Shown: in pieces, positions 40,433 through 49,863 of the stretch
How positions within the stretch are numbered: position 1 is the stretch's first letter
Layout of the letters: each line of letters opens with the position of its first letter
Assembly: GCA_020725025.1 (NCBI GenBank)
Contig: DYFV01000015.1
Coordinates: 17,065 to 81,064, forward strand
From: Azoarcus sp.
GTDB taxonomy: Bacteria; Pseudomonadota; Gammaproteobacteria; Burkholderiales; Rhodocyclaceae
Reading direction: 5' to 3'
DNA length: 64,000 nt
Position numbers and translations under genes: made by a program
Notes under the pieces: model-generated
Seen by the model: only the letters and a program-made list of their open reading frames with translations
Told to the model about the DNA's origin: nothing
Database searches by the model: none

Positions 40433-41428
40433 TCAGACGCCCGCCGCAGCCGCGCCGGCAGGCGACAGCGGCGCCGCTAGATCGGCGGCGGCCTCCGCCC
40501 GCAGCCACGCGAGGAAGCTCCGCAGCAGCGGCGTGTCCGTATCCCGCTCCGGAAGCACGATCCAGTAGCGCCAGCGTGGGCGCTCCTCGAAGGGGCACGC
40601 CTCCCCGGCCGGTACGATGCAGCTGTCGGGAGCATGGGTGGCGGGGATCTCGATGGGAAACGGGCGCACCAGCTTGCCGGTGCGCAGCGCCAGCGCCGCG
40701 AGGCTGCGCCGCGCCAGCGCCACGCCACGGCCTTCGATCGCGGCCTGCAGCACCAGGGCCGAGTCCGACATCATCAGCCCGCTCGCAGGTTCCGGCCAGT
40801 CCAGGCCCGCGGCACGAAACCAGGGCACCCAGTCCTCGCCCTCCGAGCGCAGGAGCGGCAACCCGGCGAGATCGGCGGGCCACACGAGGCGACGCCCTGC
40901 CACCAGGGCGGGGCTCAACACCGGGAACAGCACGTCGTCCATCAGCAGCTCGGCACGCACGCCGGTGTAGGGGCCCGGCCCCCACCGGATGCACACGTCC
41001 ACGCCGTCACGGGTGAAGTCGGTGAGCGCGATCGACGAGGTGACGTTCACCTCGGCGGTGGGGTGCCGGTCGATGAAGGCACCGATGCGCGGTGCCAGCC
41101 AGCGCCCGGCGAAGGACGGCATGCAGCTCACCGACAGGCGATTCGGATTGGCCCGCCGCTTGAGGCCGGCCACCGTGTCGGCGATCTGGCGCAGCGCCGC
41201 GTTGGTGGCCACGAGGAGCTCCTCCCCCGCCGGCGTGAGCACCACCGCGCGTCCCTGCCGCTGGAAGAGCGCGAAACCGAGCTGCTCCTCCAGTCCGCGC
41301 ACCTGGTGGCTCACCGCGCTGTGGGTGACGAACAGCTCCTCTGCCGCGCGGGAGAAGCTCGCCAGCCGCGCCGCCGCCTCGAACACGCGCAGAGCGGACA
41401 GCGACGGAAGCCGTCCAGGAGCGTCCAT
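40433..41428 (-). CDS. LysR-family regulator, GcvA-like
   Basis: A 331-residue LysR protein. The start MDAPGRLPSLSALRVFEAAARL matches GcvA-type N-termini; the open frame upstream is not family sequence. The recognition helix region is SRAAEELFVTHSAVSHQVRGLE. SVSCMPSFAGRWLAPRIGAF and DVCIRWGPGPY in the effector domain are typical of the GcvA group. It is divergent from a DUF2917 gene, a pair often found together in betaproteobacteria. The kinase gene ends 5 bp beyond its stop. Confidence 0.92.
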   Translation of the reverse strand: MDAPGRLPSLSALRVFEAAARLASFSRAAEELFVTHSAVSHQVRGLEEQLGFALFQRQGRAVVLTPAGEELLVATNAALRQIADTVAGLKRRANPNRLSVSCMPSFAGRWLAPRIGAFIDRHPTAEVNVTSSIALTDFTRDGVDVCIRWGPGPYTGVRAELLMDDVLFPVLSPALVAGRRLVWPADLAGLPLLRSEGEDWVPWFRAAGLDWPEPASGLMMSDSALVLQAAIEGRGVALARRSLAALALRTGKLVRPFPIEIPATHAPDSCIVPAGEACPFEERPRWRYWIVLPERDTDTPLLRSFLAWLRAEAAADLAAPLSPAGAAAAGV

Positions 41429-41541
41429 ATGTGAACCCCGCTCACAGATTTCCAAGAAAAGATCGCTTTTCGAAGACCGTCTCCCTACCCACAATGCAAG
41501 GCACGGAAACACTTCCCGCGCATTCTCGGAGAGACGGCATC

Positions 41542-41883
41542 ATGGACGCGAGACTAGCATGTTCGACGCACGACATGGCTTCCGGCAGCCTCCTCGCGCT
41601 ACGCGATGCGAGCGGCTGGGTCGTGGTAAGCGAACGCGGCCCGGCTTGGCTGACCCTTGAGGGCTACTCACAGGACAAGTGGCTCTCCGCGGGCGAGCGC
41701 TTCGTCGTGCCGGGTCCCGGGCTGATGCTCGTTCAGGCCGAGGGCGCCTCGCGCATCCGGCTCGAGCCGCCGCCTCCGGGCATCCTCGGCCGGCTCGCGC
41801 TCGGAGGGAGAGGGATGCTGCGCGCCGCCGCGCAGGCGTCTCTGTATGCCGCCGAGCGCATGAAGCTGCTTCCGTCGGGCTAA
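41542..41883 (+). CDS. DUF2917 family protein
   Basis: A 113-residue protein of unknown function. SLLALRDASGWVVVSERGPAW, LTLEG and LSAGERFVVPGPGLMLVQA describe a small all-beta, cupin-like fold. No catalytic residues are evident. It starts at the ATG after GGAGAGACGG and is divergent from the GcvA-like regulator, which probably controls it. Its stop overlaps by 4 bp the 3' end of the convergent EamA gene. Confidence 0.75.
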   Translation: MDARLACSTHDMASGSLLALRDASGWVVVSERGPAWLTLEGYSQDKWLSAGERFVVPGPGLMLVQAEGASRIRLEPPPPGILGRLALGGRGMLRAAAQASLYAAERMKLLPSG

Positions 41884-42734
41884 GCCGGTCCTTTGCGGCG
41901 GCTGAGCAGCACCATCGCCACACCGCCGAGAATGGCCACCGAGGAGAGGGCGAGCCGCATGCTCACGGCCTCGCCCAGAAACAGCACGCCGCCCACGGCG
42001 GCGATCACCGGCACGCTCAGCTGCACGGTCGCGGCGCTGGTGGCCCTGAGCCCCCGCAGGGCCGCGTACCACACGGCGTAACCCGCCCCGGAGGCGAGCG
42101 CGCCGGACAGCACGGCGTAGAGCGCGCCCGCCCCATCCACCCTCGGCGTATCGAGCCCCACCACGCCGAGCGCGATCGCCATCGGCACCGTGCGCAGGAA
42201 ATTGCCGCTGGTGGTCGCCAGCGCATCGGACGTGCCGCGCCCGAGCAGCGAGTACACGCCCCACGCGACGCCGGCCGCGATCATGAGGAGCGCCCCCACC
42301 AGCGGCGGCGCCGCCAGACCGGGGAGCATCAGGTACACGAGTCCGCCCAGCGCCAGCGTCACGCCCGCCACCTGCCCGCGCGTCAGGCGCTCGCCCCGCG
42401 CCAGCCCGGTACCTATCATGGTCGCCTGCACCGCGGCGAAGAGAAGCAGCGCCCCCGTTCCGGCGGTGAGCGAGACGTAGGCGAAGGAGAAGGCCGCCGC
42501 ATACGCGAAGAGCGCGAGGGCCGCACGCCAGCTGCCGGCGCGAAGCCGTGCCGCCTTGCCGCCGCGGAAGGCGATCAGGGCTGCCAGCATTGCTGCGCCC
42601 GAGACCAGGCGGATGATGGTGAAGCTCGCCGGGTCGATGGACGTATCCTGAAGGGCGAGCCGGCACAGCACCGAGTTGGCGGCAAAAGCGACCATCGCCA
42701 CCACGGTCAGGGCGGCGGTGCGGGCAACGCTCAC
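41880..42734 (-). CDS. EamA/DMT-family transporter
   Basis: A 284-residue membrane protein with ten predicted helices in two EamA repeats. The start is a GTG eight bases after AGGAG; the nearby ATG is immediately out of frame. NSVLCRLALQDTSIDPASFTI marks the first repeat and ALLMIAAGVAWGVYSLLGRG the second. Such proteins export amino acids or metabolites; the substrate is unknown. Confidence 0.88.
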   Translation of the reverse strand: MSVARTAALTVVAMVAFAANSVLCRLALQDTSIDPASFTIIRLVSGAAMLAALIAFRGGKAARLRAGSWRAALALFAYAAAFSFAYVSLTAGTGALLLFAAVQATMIGTGLARGERLTRGQVAGVTLALGGLVYLMLPGLAAPPLVGALLMIAAGVAWGVYSLLGRGTSDALATTSGNFLRTVPMAIALGVVGLDTPRVDGAGALYAVLSGALASGAGYAVWYAALRGLRATSAATVQLSVPVIAAVGGVLFLGEAVSMRLALSSVAILGGVAMVLLSRRKGPA

Positions 42735-42814
42735 GGCATGTTCTCCTTGGCTGTCGGCCGCCTGGCGGCCCGATGCCCGGAACATAGCGCGAAACGGAGC
42801 TCCGCGGCCAGCCG

Positions 42815-44371
42815 TCATGCCGCCTCCTTACCGTAGCGGCGCGCCAGGGCACGGAAGGCGGCGATCTCGGCCTCGCACCACGCCCGGTCGCGCCCCAGCT
42901 CCTCGGCGAGCAGATGGGCGACCGGCTCGGCAGCCTCGGCGGCGGCCCCGGCATGCACGAAGAGGGCTCGGTTGCGTCGCGCCAGGACGTCCTCGACGGT
43001 GCGCGCGAGCTCGGCTCGGGCGGCATAGCGCACCTCGGCCTCGGTCAGCGTGAGTTCCGGATGAACACGGCGGCCGGCGCCGGCGAGCGCGTCCACCATC
43101 GGGCGGTCCAGCCCGTAAGGATCGTCCGACGGCCGCTCGGGCGCGCCATGTACGCGCAGGGTCGCCGTGTCCCCGTACCGGCGCGGCAGGGACGCCACCG
43201 ATTCGGCGGTATCGACCGCGTCCTCCCCCATGCGCCGGTAGGTCGTCCACTTGCCGCCGGTGATCGTCACGAGCCCGCCGGGCGACACCTCGATGCAGTG
43301 CTCCCGCGAGAGGCTGCGCGTTGCCGACCGGTCACCGGCCCCGATAAGGGGACGCAGGCCCACGAAGGCGCTGCGCACGTCCTCACGCTTCGGCGCATGG
43401 CGCAGGTAGCGGGCGGCGGTATCGAGGATGAAGTCGACCTCGCCGGCAAGCGGCGTCGGCTCCAGCGGCAGCTCGCGTACCGCGGAGTCTGTCGTGCCCA
43501 GCAGCACGCTGCCCTGCCACGGGATGGCGAAGAGCACCCGGCCGTCGGCCGTATGCGGCACGAGCAGCGCGTCCTCGCCCGGCAGAAATTCCCGTCCCAC
43601 CACGAGATGCACGCCCTGGCTGGGCCGCAACAGGGCGGCCACGGCAGGGCGCTCCATTCGGCGCACTGCATCCACCCACACGCCGGTGGCGTTGATCACG
43701 CTGCGCGCGGCGATGCGAAAGCTCGCTCCGCTTTCCGCATCGCGCGCGAGCACGCCGCCCACGCGCCCCGCCTCCAGCCCGAGGTCGTCCACCGGCACGT
43801 AGTTCAGCGCCAGCCCGCCGAGATCGAACAGCGTGCGCATGAGCGAGACGGCCAGCCGCGCGTCGTCGAAGCGGGCGTCCCAGTAGGCGATGCCGCCCTT
43901 GAGTCCGGCGGTGGCGAGCGTCGGCAGCGCGGCGACGGTGCGGGCGGCGTCGAGCACACGGCAAGGACCGATGCCGTGCCGGCCCGCGAGCGCGTCGTAG
44001 AGGGTCAGCCCGAGCCCGAGGAAGGGCTTCTCGTGCCAGTGGTAGGCCGGCACGACGAAACGCTGCGGATGCACCAGATGGGGCGCGTTGGCGAGCAGGC
44101 GTGCCCGCTCGGCCAGCGCCTCGCGCACCAGCGCCAGATTGCCCTGGGCGAGATAGCGCACCCCTCCGTGGATGAGCTTGGTCGCCCGCGAGCTGGTCCC
44201 CTTGGCGAAGTCGTGGGCCTCAAGCAGCAGTGTCGTGTGGCCGCGGGCCGCAGCGTCCACCGCGCAGCCCAGGCCGGTGGCGCCTCCGCCGATCACGACC
44301 ACGTCCCACACGCGAGGCTCGGCGAGGCGGGCGAGCAGCGCGCTGCGCGCCAGGGCTCGGGCCTCGTTCAT
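42815..44371 (-). CDS. glpD: Glycerol-3-phosphate dehydrogenase, aerobic
   Basis: A 518-residue membrane-associated flavoenzyme that oxidises glycerol 3-phosphate to dihydroxyacetone phosphate and feeds quinone. The FAD motif VVVIGGGATGLGCAVDAAARG is at residues about 25-45. TSSRATKLIHGGVRYLAQGN near 60-80 and ITGGKWTTYRRMGED near 365 are family signatures. A GTG one codon earlier is an alternative start. It lies 30 bp after glpK, forming a glpKD operon. Confidence 0.96.
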   Translation of the reverse strand: MNEARALARSALLARLAEPRVWDVVVIGGGATGLGCAVDAAARGHTTLLLEAHDFAKGTSSRATKLIHGGVRYLAQGNLALVREALAERARLLANAPHLVHPQRFVVPAYHWHEKPFLGLGLTLYDALAGRHGIGPCRVLDAARTVAALPTLATAGLKGGIAYWDARFDDARLAVSLMRTLFDLGGLALNYVPVDDLGLEAGRVGGVLARDAESGASFRIAARSVINATGVWVDAVRRMERPAVAALLRPSQGVHLVVGREFLPGEDALLVPHTADGRVLFAIPWQGSVLLGTTDSAVRELPLEPTPLAGEVDFILDTAARYLRHAPKREDVRSAFVGLRPLIGAGDRSATRSLSREHCIEVSPGGLVTITGGKWTTYRRMGEDAVDTAESVASLPRRYGDTATLRVHGAPERPSDDPYGLDRPMVDALAGAGRRVHPELTLTEAEVRYAARAELARTVEDVLARRNRALFVHAGAAAEAAEPVAHLLAEELGRDRAWCEAEIAAFRALARRYGKEAA

Positions 44372-44401
44372 CACGTGATGTCCGGTCTAGGCGAGGCCGG
44401 C

Positions 44402-45892
44402 TCAGGCTTCCGCCCAGCCGCGCGCACGTTCCACCGCGCGCCGCCAGCGGGCCACGGCCTCTTCCCTGGCGGCGGCGGGCATGGCCGGCTCGAACCGGTG
44501 CTCGGCGTGCCAGTGCGCGGCCACCTCGTCCGGCCCGGACCACACGCCCACGCCGAGACCGGCCAGGTAGGCGGCACCGAGCGCAGTAGTCTCCAGCATC
44601 CGCGGCCGCACCACCGGCACGCCCAGCAGGTCGGCCTGCATCTGCATCAGCAGGTCGTTGGCCGCCGCTCCGCCGTCGACCCGCAGCTCGGTGAGCGGCC
44701 CCGCCCCGTCGCGGTCCATCGCCGCCACGAGGTCGACCGTCTGCAGCGCGATCGATTCGAGGGCGGCCCTCGCGATGTGCGCCGCACTGCTGCCGCGGGT
44801 GAGCCCGAGCATGGTGCCGCGCGCATAGGCGTCCCAGTGGGGAGCGCCGAGCCCGGTGAAGGCGGGCACCAGCACCACGCCGCCGCTGTCGGGGACGCGG
44901 GCGGCGAGCGCCTCGATCTCGGCCGCATGACGGACCAATCCGAGCTCGTCGCGCAGCCACTGCACTACCGCCCCCGCCATGAAGATGCTGCCTTCCAGGG
45001 CGTAGGTGGTCTGGCCGGCGGCGCGCCAGCCGACCGTGGAGAGGAGCCGGTTGGCCGAAGACACCGGCTCCCCGCCTGTATTCATCAGGAGGAAGCAGCC
45101 GGTGCCGTAGGTGTTCTTGGCCATGCCAGGCGCGAAGCAGGCCTGTCCGACGGTGGCCGCCTGCTGGTCGCCGCCGATGCCGGCGATCGGCACCGCGGCG
45201 CCCAGGATTTCCGGGCGGGTCTCGCCCACCACGCCGCTGCTGTCCACCACCCGCGGCAGGACCGCCGCCGGAATCCGCAGCAGGCGCAGCAGCTCCTCCT
45301 CCCAGGCGAGGGTGCGCAGGTTGAAGAGCATGGTGCGCGAGGCGTTGCCCACGTCGGTGACGTGGCAGGCGCCGCCGGTGAGGTGCCACACCAGCCAGCT
45401 GTCCACGGTGCCGAAGGCGAGCTCGCCCGCCTCGGCCCGTTCGCGCGCGCCCGGCACGTGCTCCAGGAGCCAGGCGAGCTTGGTGGCGGAGAAATAGGCG
45501 TCGATCTCCAGGCCGGTCCGCGTGCGGATCGCCTCGGCGTGGCCGGCCGCGCGCAGGCGGTCGCATTCGGCGGCGGTACGCCGGTCCTGCCAGACGATGG
45601 CGGGCGCCACCGCGCGGCCGGTGGCGCGCTCCCAGAGCAGGGTCGTCTCGCGCTGGTTGGCGATGCCGACCGCGGCGAGCGCGCCGGCCGCGATGCCCGC
45701 GTCGGCAAGCGCGGCGCGGGCGCAGTCGAGCTGCGTGCGCAGGATCTCGTCCGGATCGTGCTCGACCCAGCCGGGCCGCGGAAAGTGCTGGGCGAACGAC
45801 TGCTGGGCGACGCCGCACACGCGGCCGTCGCCATCGAACACCATGGCACGCGAACTCGTGGTGCCCTGGTCGAGGGCGAGCAGATAGGTCAT
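44402..45892 (-). CDS. glpK: Glycerol kinase
   Basis: A 496-residue kinase (E. coli 502) that phosphorylates glycerol. [15 protein letters not shown] (residues 6-20) is the phosphate-binding start. [14 protein letters not shown] near 155 and [16 protein letters not shown] near 260 are conserved, and [19 protein letters not shown] near 405 is the second signature. No glpF or glpR is nearby. The glpK leader (133 bp) shows nothing recognisable. Confidence 0.97.
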   Translation of the reverse strand: MTYLLALDQGTTSSRAMVFDGDGRVCGVAQQSFAQHFPRPGWVEHDPDEILRTQLDCARAALADAGIAAGALAAVGIANQRETTLLWERATGRAVAPAIVWQDRRTAAECDRLRAAGHAEAIRTRTGLEIDAYFSATKLAWLLEHVPGARERAEAGELAFGTVDSWLVWHLTGGACHVTDVGNASRTMLFNLRTLAWEEELLRLLRIPAAVLPRVVDSSGVVGETRPEILGAAVPIAGIGGDQQAATVGQACFAPGMAKNTYGTGCFLLMNTGGEPVSSANRLLSTVGWRAAGQTTYALEGSIFMAGAVVQWLRDELGLVRHAAEIEALAARVPDSGGVVLVPAFTGLGAPHWDAYARGTMLGLTRGSSAAHIARAALESIALQTVDLVAAMDRDGAGPLTELRVDGGAAANDLLMQMQADLLGVPVVRPRMLETTALGAAYLAGLGVGVWSGPDEVAAHWHAEHRFEPAMPAAAREEAVARWRRAVERARGWAEA

Positions 45893-46025
45893 GAGGCCTC
45901 CCCGCGCGATGCCGATGGCGCAAGCCTAACCCGATCGGCTGGCATGGGGCAAACCGCGAGTCCCGACCTAGGCCGACCGTGGGAGCCCGTGGTTCAATGC
46001 AGGTTTTGCACTGCACCACCCCGCC

Positions 46026-46913
46026 ATGCAATCCCTGTGGATGATCGTCGCAAGCCTGCTCTTCGCCTGCATGGGCGTGTGCGTGAAGCTTGGCGCTGCC
46101 CACTTCGCCACCGGCGAGCTGGTGTTCTACCGCGGCTTTCTCGCGATGGTGGTGGTCGGCGCGGTGGCACATACCCAGGGGATCGGGCTCGCCACGCCCA
46201 ACTGGCGGCTGCAGATCACCCGCGGGCTGGCCGGTTCGGCCGCCCTGGTGTCCTACTTCTACGCGTTGAGCGTCCTGCCGCTCGCCACGGCCGTCACCCT
46301 GAGCTACACCTCGCCGATCTTCGTCGCGCTGCTCCTCGCCCTGTGGTTCCGCGAGCGGCTCGTCTGGCAGGCGGGGGCATCGGTGGCGCTCGGCTTCGTG
46401 GGCGTCGTGCTGCTGCTCGAGCCCACCGTGCGCCCGGATCAATGGCTGGGCGCCTGCGCTGGCCTCGGCGCCGGGCTCATCGCCAGCATCGCCTACCTCA
46501 ACGTGCGCGAGCTCGGCCGGGCCGGCGAACCGGAGGCGCGCACCGTGTTCTGGTTCTCGGCCATGACCTCCATGGTCGGACTGCCGTGGGCGCTGGCGGG
46601 CGACGTCCATGCGATCGACGCGTCCGGCATGGCGATTCTCGCCGGTGTCGGCCTTTTCGGCGCCTTCGCGCAGCTGGCGATGACCCGCGCCTACCGGTTC
46701 GGCAAGACGGTGGTCTCGGCCAACCTCGCCTACACCACGGTCGTGTTCTCGAGTCTCTTCGGCGTGCTGCTGTGGGACGAGGTTCTGCCGCTCGCCGCGT
46801 GGTTCGCCATCGCGCTCATCGTCGCCAGCGGAGTGACGGTTTCGCTCGCCTCCCGGCAACCGGGCACGCCGCTCGCTTCCCCCTCCCCGGCACCGGGCCG
46901 GCACAGCGATTGA
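46026..46913 (+). CDS. EamA/DMT-family transporter
   Basis: A 295-residue ten-helix EamA protein. MQSLWMIVASLLFACMGVCVK starts the first helix, and FYALSVLPLATAVTLSYTSPIF near 78-100 is typical. The second repeat begins near residue 150 (AGLIASIAYLNVREL). It belongs to the group often annotated RhaT/RarD- or SAM-transporter-like; the cargo is unknown. It is divergent from glpK and is followed 60 bp later by a SpoIIAA-like gene. Confidence 0.88.
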   Translation: MQSLWMIVASLLFACMGVCVKLGAAHFATGELVFYRGFLAMVVVGAVAHTQGIGLATPNWRLQITRGLAGSAALVSYFYALSVLPLATAVTLSYTSPIFVALLLALWFRERLVWQAGASVALGFVGVVLLLEPTVRPDQWLGACAGLGAGLIASIAYLNVRELGRAGEPEARTVFWFSAMTSMVGLPWALAGDVHAIDASGMAILAGVGLFGAFAQLAMTRAYRFGKTVVSANLAYTTVVFSSLFGVLLWDEVLPLAAWFAIALIVASGVTVSLASRQPGTPLASPSPAPGRHSD

Positions 46914-46973
46914 ACCGGTGTGCGCCGGGGGCTATAGTAGGTCGCACCACTCACTCGCCATGCGGAGAGCGCC

Positions 46974-47336
46974 ATGATCACCATCGAGCACAGTCCCAAT
47001 CGGGTCGCTGTAACCGTATTCGGTGAGTTCACCCTCGCGGACTTCAAGGAGTTCGAGGAACTCGTCAACTACAAGGTGCAGTTCGAGGGGCCGGTCGACC
47101 TGTTCTTCGACCTGCGCCAGATGATCGGCTTCACCCTCGACGTCGCCTGGGAGGAGATCCAGTTCTCGCGCAAGCACTCCAACGACTTCCGGCGCATCGC
47201 GGTCCTGACCGAGGACCAGTGGTTCACCTGGAGCGCCTGGGTGTCGCAGATGTTCGTCAACGCCGAGGTGCAGGTATTCACCGAGGAGGCGGACGCGCGG
47301 GAGTGGCTGGAGGAAAGCGAGGAACCCACGCGGTGA
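46974..47336 (+). CDS. SpoIIAA-like STAS/SEC14-fold protein
   Basis: A 120-residue soluble protein. TVFGEFTLADFKEFEELV, VDLFFDLRQMIGFTLDVAWEEI and RRIAVLTEDQWFTW follow the pattern of the SpoIIAA-like/STAS group. No signal peptide or membrane segment is seen. Its role is unknown; membrane- or lipid-linked regulation is suggested for the fold. The stop overlaps the GTG start of the sulfurtransferase gene. Confidence 0.8.
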   Translation: MITIEHSPNRVAVTVFGEFTLADFKEFEELVNYKVQFEGPVDLFFDLRQMIGFTLDVAWEEIQFSRKHSNDFRRIAVLTEDQWFTWSAWVSQMFVNAEVQVFTEEADAREWLEESEEPTR

Positions 47337-48187
47337 GTGCGTCCTTCGCGACGCTGATCGGCGCGCACGAGCTCGCGCAGCGCATTTCGGACCCCGGCTG
47401 GCGCATCTTCGACTGCCGCCACGACCTCGCGAATCCGGAGTTCGGGCGCGCCGCCTACGCCCGCGGGCACCTGCCGGGCGCCCAGTTCCTGCATCTGGAC
47501 GAGGACCTGTCCGGCCCGCTGACCGGCGCCAACGGCCGCCATCCCCTGCCCGACCCGGCGGTCCTGGCCGAAAAGCTCGCCCGATGCGGCGTGAGCAACG
47601 ACACCCAGGTGGTGGCCTACGACGACGCCGGCGGAATGTTCGCGGCGCGGCTTTGGTGGCTGCTGCGCTGGCTCGGCCATCATCGCGTGGCGGTGCTCGA
47701 CGGGGGGCTGCACGCCTGGGGCAAGGCCGCCCAGGTGCTCACCACCGTCGCAGCCCCCGTGGCGCCGGCCCGCTTCGAAATCGCGCTGCAGCCGCTCGCG
47801 GTGGACGCGGACTTCGTCCACCGCCATCTGGACGATCCCGCCATGATCCTGATCGACGCGCGCAGCCCCGATCGCTTCCGTGGCGAGAACGAGACCCTCG
47901 ACCCGGTGGCCGGCCACATCCCCGGGGCGGTCAACCGCTTCTTCCGCGACAACCTCACGCCCGGCGGCACCTTCAAACAGGCTTCGGTGCTGCGCGAAGA
48001 GTACGGCACGCTGCTCAACGGCCGCGACGCCCACCGGGTGGTACACCAGTGCGGCTCGGGGGTGACCGCCTGCCACAACGTCCTGGCGATGGAAGCAGCC
48101 GGCCTCGCCGGCTCACGGCTCTACGCCGGTTCCTGGAGCGAATGGTGCGCCGACCCGTCGCGGCCGATCGCAAGCGGACCGGGCTGA
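47333..48187 (+). CDS. Sulfurtransferase (thiosulfate/3-mercaptopyruvate type), tandem rhodanese
   Basis: A 284-residue protein with two rhodanese domains: an inactive N-terminal one (about 1-130) and an active C-terminal one. The catalytic loop is HQCGSGVTACHN with Cys near residue 241; CGSGVTA points to the 3-mercaptopyruvate sulfurtransferase-like branch. FDCRHDLANPEFGRAAYARGHLPGA opens the first domain. It transfers sulfane sulfur to cyanide, thiols or acceptors. A GTG start overlaps the upstream gene, so the two are coupled. Confidence 0.93.
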   Translation: MSASFATLIGAHELAQRISDPGWRIFDCRHDLANPEFGRAAYARGHLPGAQFLHLDEDLSGPLTGANGRHPLPDPAVLAEKLARCGVSNDTQVVAYDDAGGMFAARLWWLLRWLGHHRVAVLDGGLHAWGKAAQVLTTVAAPVAPARFEIALQPLAVDADFVHRHLDDPAMILIDARSPDRFRGENETLDPVAGHIPGAVNRFFRDNLTPGGTFKQASVLREEYGTLLNGRDAHRVVHQCGSGVTACHNVLAMEAAGLAGSRLYAGSWSEWCADPSRPIASGPG

Positions 48188-48200
48188 TCCTCCCGCCTCC

Positions 48201-48935
48201 TCAGAACTTCTCGACCCAGGGCCTGAGATCCATCTCCAACGTCCACGCGCTGCGCGGCTGGCAGTAGAGCTGGAAATAGGCGTCGGCGATGGCCGAAGGA
48301 TCCAGCATCTCGTCGCCGGCATGCTCGCCGGTGTGCTCCACCGCGCCCGATGGGCGGATGCGGCCGTCGATCACCACGTGCGCCACATGGATGCCCCTGG
48401 GCTGCAGCTCGCGCGCCATGCTCTGGGCGAGCGCGCGCAGCCCGAACTTGCCCACCGCGAGGTTGTGGAAACCTGCCCCGCCGCGCAGGCTCGCCGTCGC
48501 GCCGGTGAAGAGAATGGTTCCGCCCGGACCGCCCTGGCCCGTACGCGCCACCATCCCGCGGGCCGCCGCCCGCCCGACCAGGAAGCCGCCCAGGCACAGC
48601 ACCTTCCAGCAGCGCTCGAACTCCTCGGCGGTGGTCTCCAGGATGCCGCGCGGGACGAAGGCCCCCGCGTTGTAGATCACCACGTCGGGCTCGCCGAGGT
48701 CTTCACCCACGTGCCGGAAGAAATCCTCCACCGAGGCCTCGTCGGTCGCGTCGCAGGCGTAGGCCTTCGCCCCATGCCCGATGCCCGAGCATTCCAAGGT
48801 GAGGTCTTCGAGGCGGTCGACGTTGCGCGCAGCCATCGCCACGTTCATCTCCGCCTTGCCGAAGCGGCGCGCCAGGGCACAGCCCAGTCCCGGCCCGGCG
48901 CCCACGATCACCGCCAGCTTCCTCTGCTGCTCCAT
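48201..48935 (-). CDS. Short-chain dehydrogenase-like protein lacking the catalytic tyrosine
   Basis: A 244-residue SDR-fold protein. AVIVGAGPGLGCALARRFG (residues 9-27) is a glycine-rich cofactor motif of the form GxGPGLG, and NAGAFVPRGI lies near 90. The expected YxxxK reads LAVGK (FHNLAVGKFG), so the tyrosine is replaced by leucine while Ser (TASLRG) and Lys stay. Relatives with the run ALAQSMARELxPxGIHVAHVVIDG commonly share this loss. It may bind NAD(P) without normal SDR chemistry, or use another acid. Convergent with the sulfurtransferase gene. Confidence 0.85.
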   Translation of the reverse strand: MEQQRKLAVIVGAGPGLGCALARRFGKAEMNVAMAARNVDRLEDLTLECSGIGHGAKAYACDATDEASVEDFFRHVGEDLGEPDVVIYNAGAFVPRGILETTAEEFERCWKVLCLGGFLVGRAAARGMVARTGQGGPGGTILFTGATASLRGGAGFHNLAVGKFGLRALAQSMARELQPRGIHVAHVVIDGRIRPSGAVEHTGEHAGDEMLDPSAIADAYFQLYCQPRSAWTLEMDLRPWVEKF

Positions 48936-49022
48936 GCTCGCCTCCTTCGGGCTTCACCATTCCTGCATGAAGCTTAGGTGATTTCGGCGAAAGCGCGAGC
49001 CCCCGGGCGGGGCCCCTGCGCT

Positions 49023-49826
49023 TCACCACTCGAGCTTCTCCACCGTCCCCAGCGAACGTCCGAGAAAGCGCTCGCCCACTGTCTGGAAGCGCAGCGGGAC
49101 ATCCGTGACCACGTAGCGATAGGCGGCCGGATCCCGGCTCGTGTTGGCGATCGCGAGGCGCTGCAGGGTGTCCGCGGCCAACTCGGCGGTGGTCACCGCG
49201 GAGTCCACCAGCCGCACCTGGGGCCCTGCGACTTCCTTCAGCAGAGGCTTGAGCAGCGGGTAATGGGTGCAGCCCAGCACCAGGCTGTCCACCTCCTCGG
49301 CGAGCACCGGCTTCAGGTACTCCTGGGCGGTGAGCCGGGTCACCGGATGGTCGAGCCAGCCCTCCTCCACCAGCGGCACGAACAGCGGACAGGCCTGGGA
49401 ATACACCCGCACCGCCGGATCGAGCTCGTGCATGCGGCGCGCGTAGGCGTTGCTGTTCACCGTGGTCGGCGTGCCGATCACCGCGATGCGGCCGGCGCCG
49501 GAGCCTCCGACCGCCGCGCGCGCGCCGGCCTCGATGACGTCCAGCACCGGGATGTCGCCCGCCCGCCGGCGCACCACCTCGGCCGCCACCGCAGCCATGG
49601 TGTTGCAGGCGATGATGAGCATCTTCACGTCCTGGCGCAGCAGGAAGTCGGTGATCTGGGCGGTGAAGTGCTCGATGGTGGCCACCGACTTGATGCCGTA
49701 GGGCACCCGCGCGGTGTCGCCGAAGTACACGATGCGCTCGAAGGGCAGCCGCTCCATCAGGGCACGCACGACGGTGAGGCCGCCGATGCCGGAATCGAAG
49801 ACGCCGATGGGTCGGGAGGAGTCCAC
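49023..49826 (-). CDS. murI: Glutamate racemase
   Basis: A 267-residue racemase that makes D-glutamate for peptidoglycan. IGVFDSGIGGLTVVRAL starts the fold; the two catalytic cysteines sit in IIACNTMAAV and LGCTHYPLLKP. FGDTARVPYGIKS near 43 completes the signature. A GTG start at VDSSRPIGVFDSG was chosen because no suitable ATG precedes it; its ribosome site is weak. It follows queG by 37 bp on the same strand. Confidence 0.95.
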   Translation of the reverse strand: MDSSRPIGVFDSGIGGLTVVRALMERLPFERIVYFGDTARVPYGIKSVATIEHFTAQITDFLLRQDVKMLIIACNTMAAVAAEVVRRRAGDIPVLDVIEAGARAAVGGSGAGRIAVIGTPTTVNSNAYARRMHELDPAVRVYSQACPLFVPLVEEGWLDHPVTRLTAQEYLKPVLAEEVDSLVLGCTHYPLLKPLLKEVAGPQVRLVDSAVTTAELAADTLQRLAIANTSRDPAAYRYVVTDVPLRFQTVGERFLGRSLGTVEKLEW

Positions 49827-49863
49827 GTTGGGGAGGTCAGAGGGGGGAAGGAAGCGGGCGATT

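Noticed and set aside
42914..47026. A 1370-codon open frame spanning glpD, glpK and the second EamA gene.
   Set aside because: It covers three well-supported genes on both strands and has no coherent domain.
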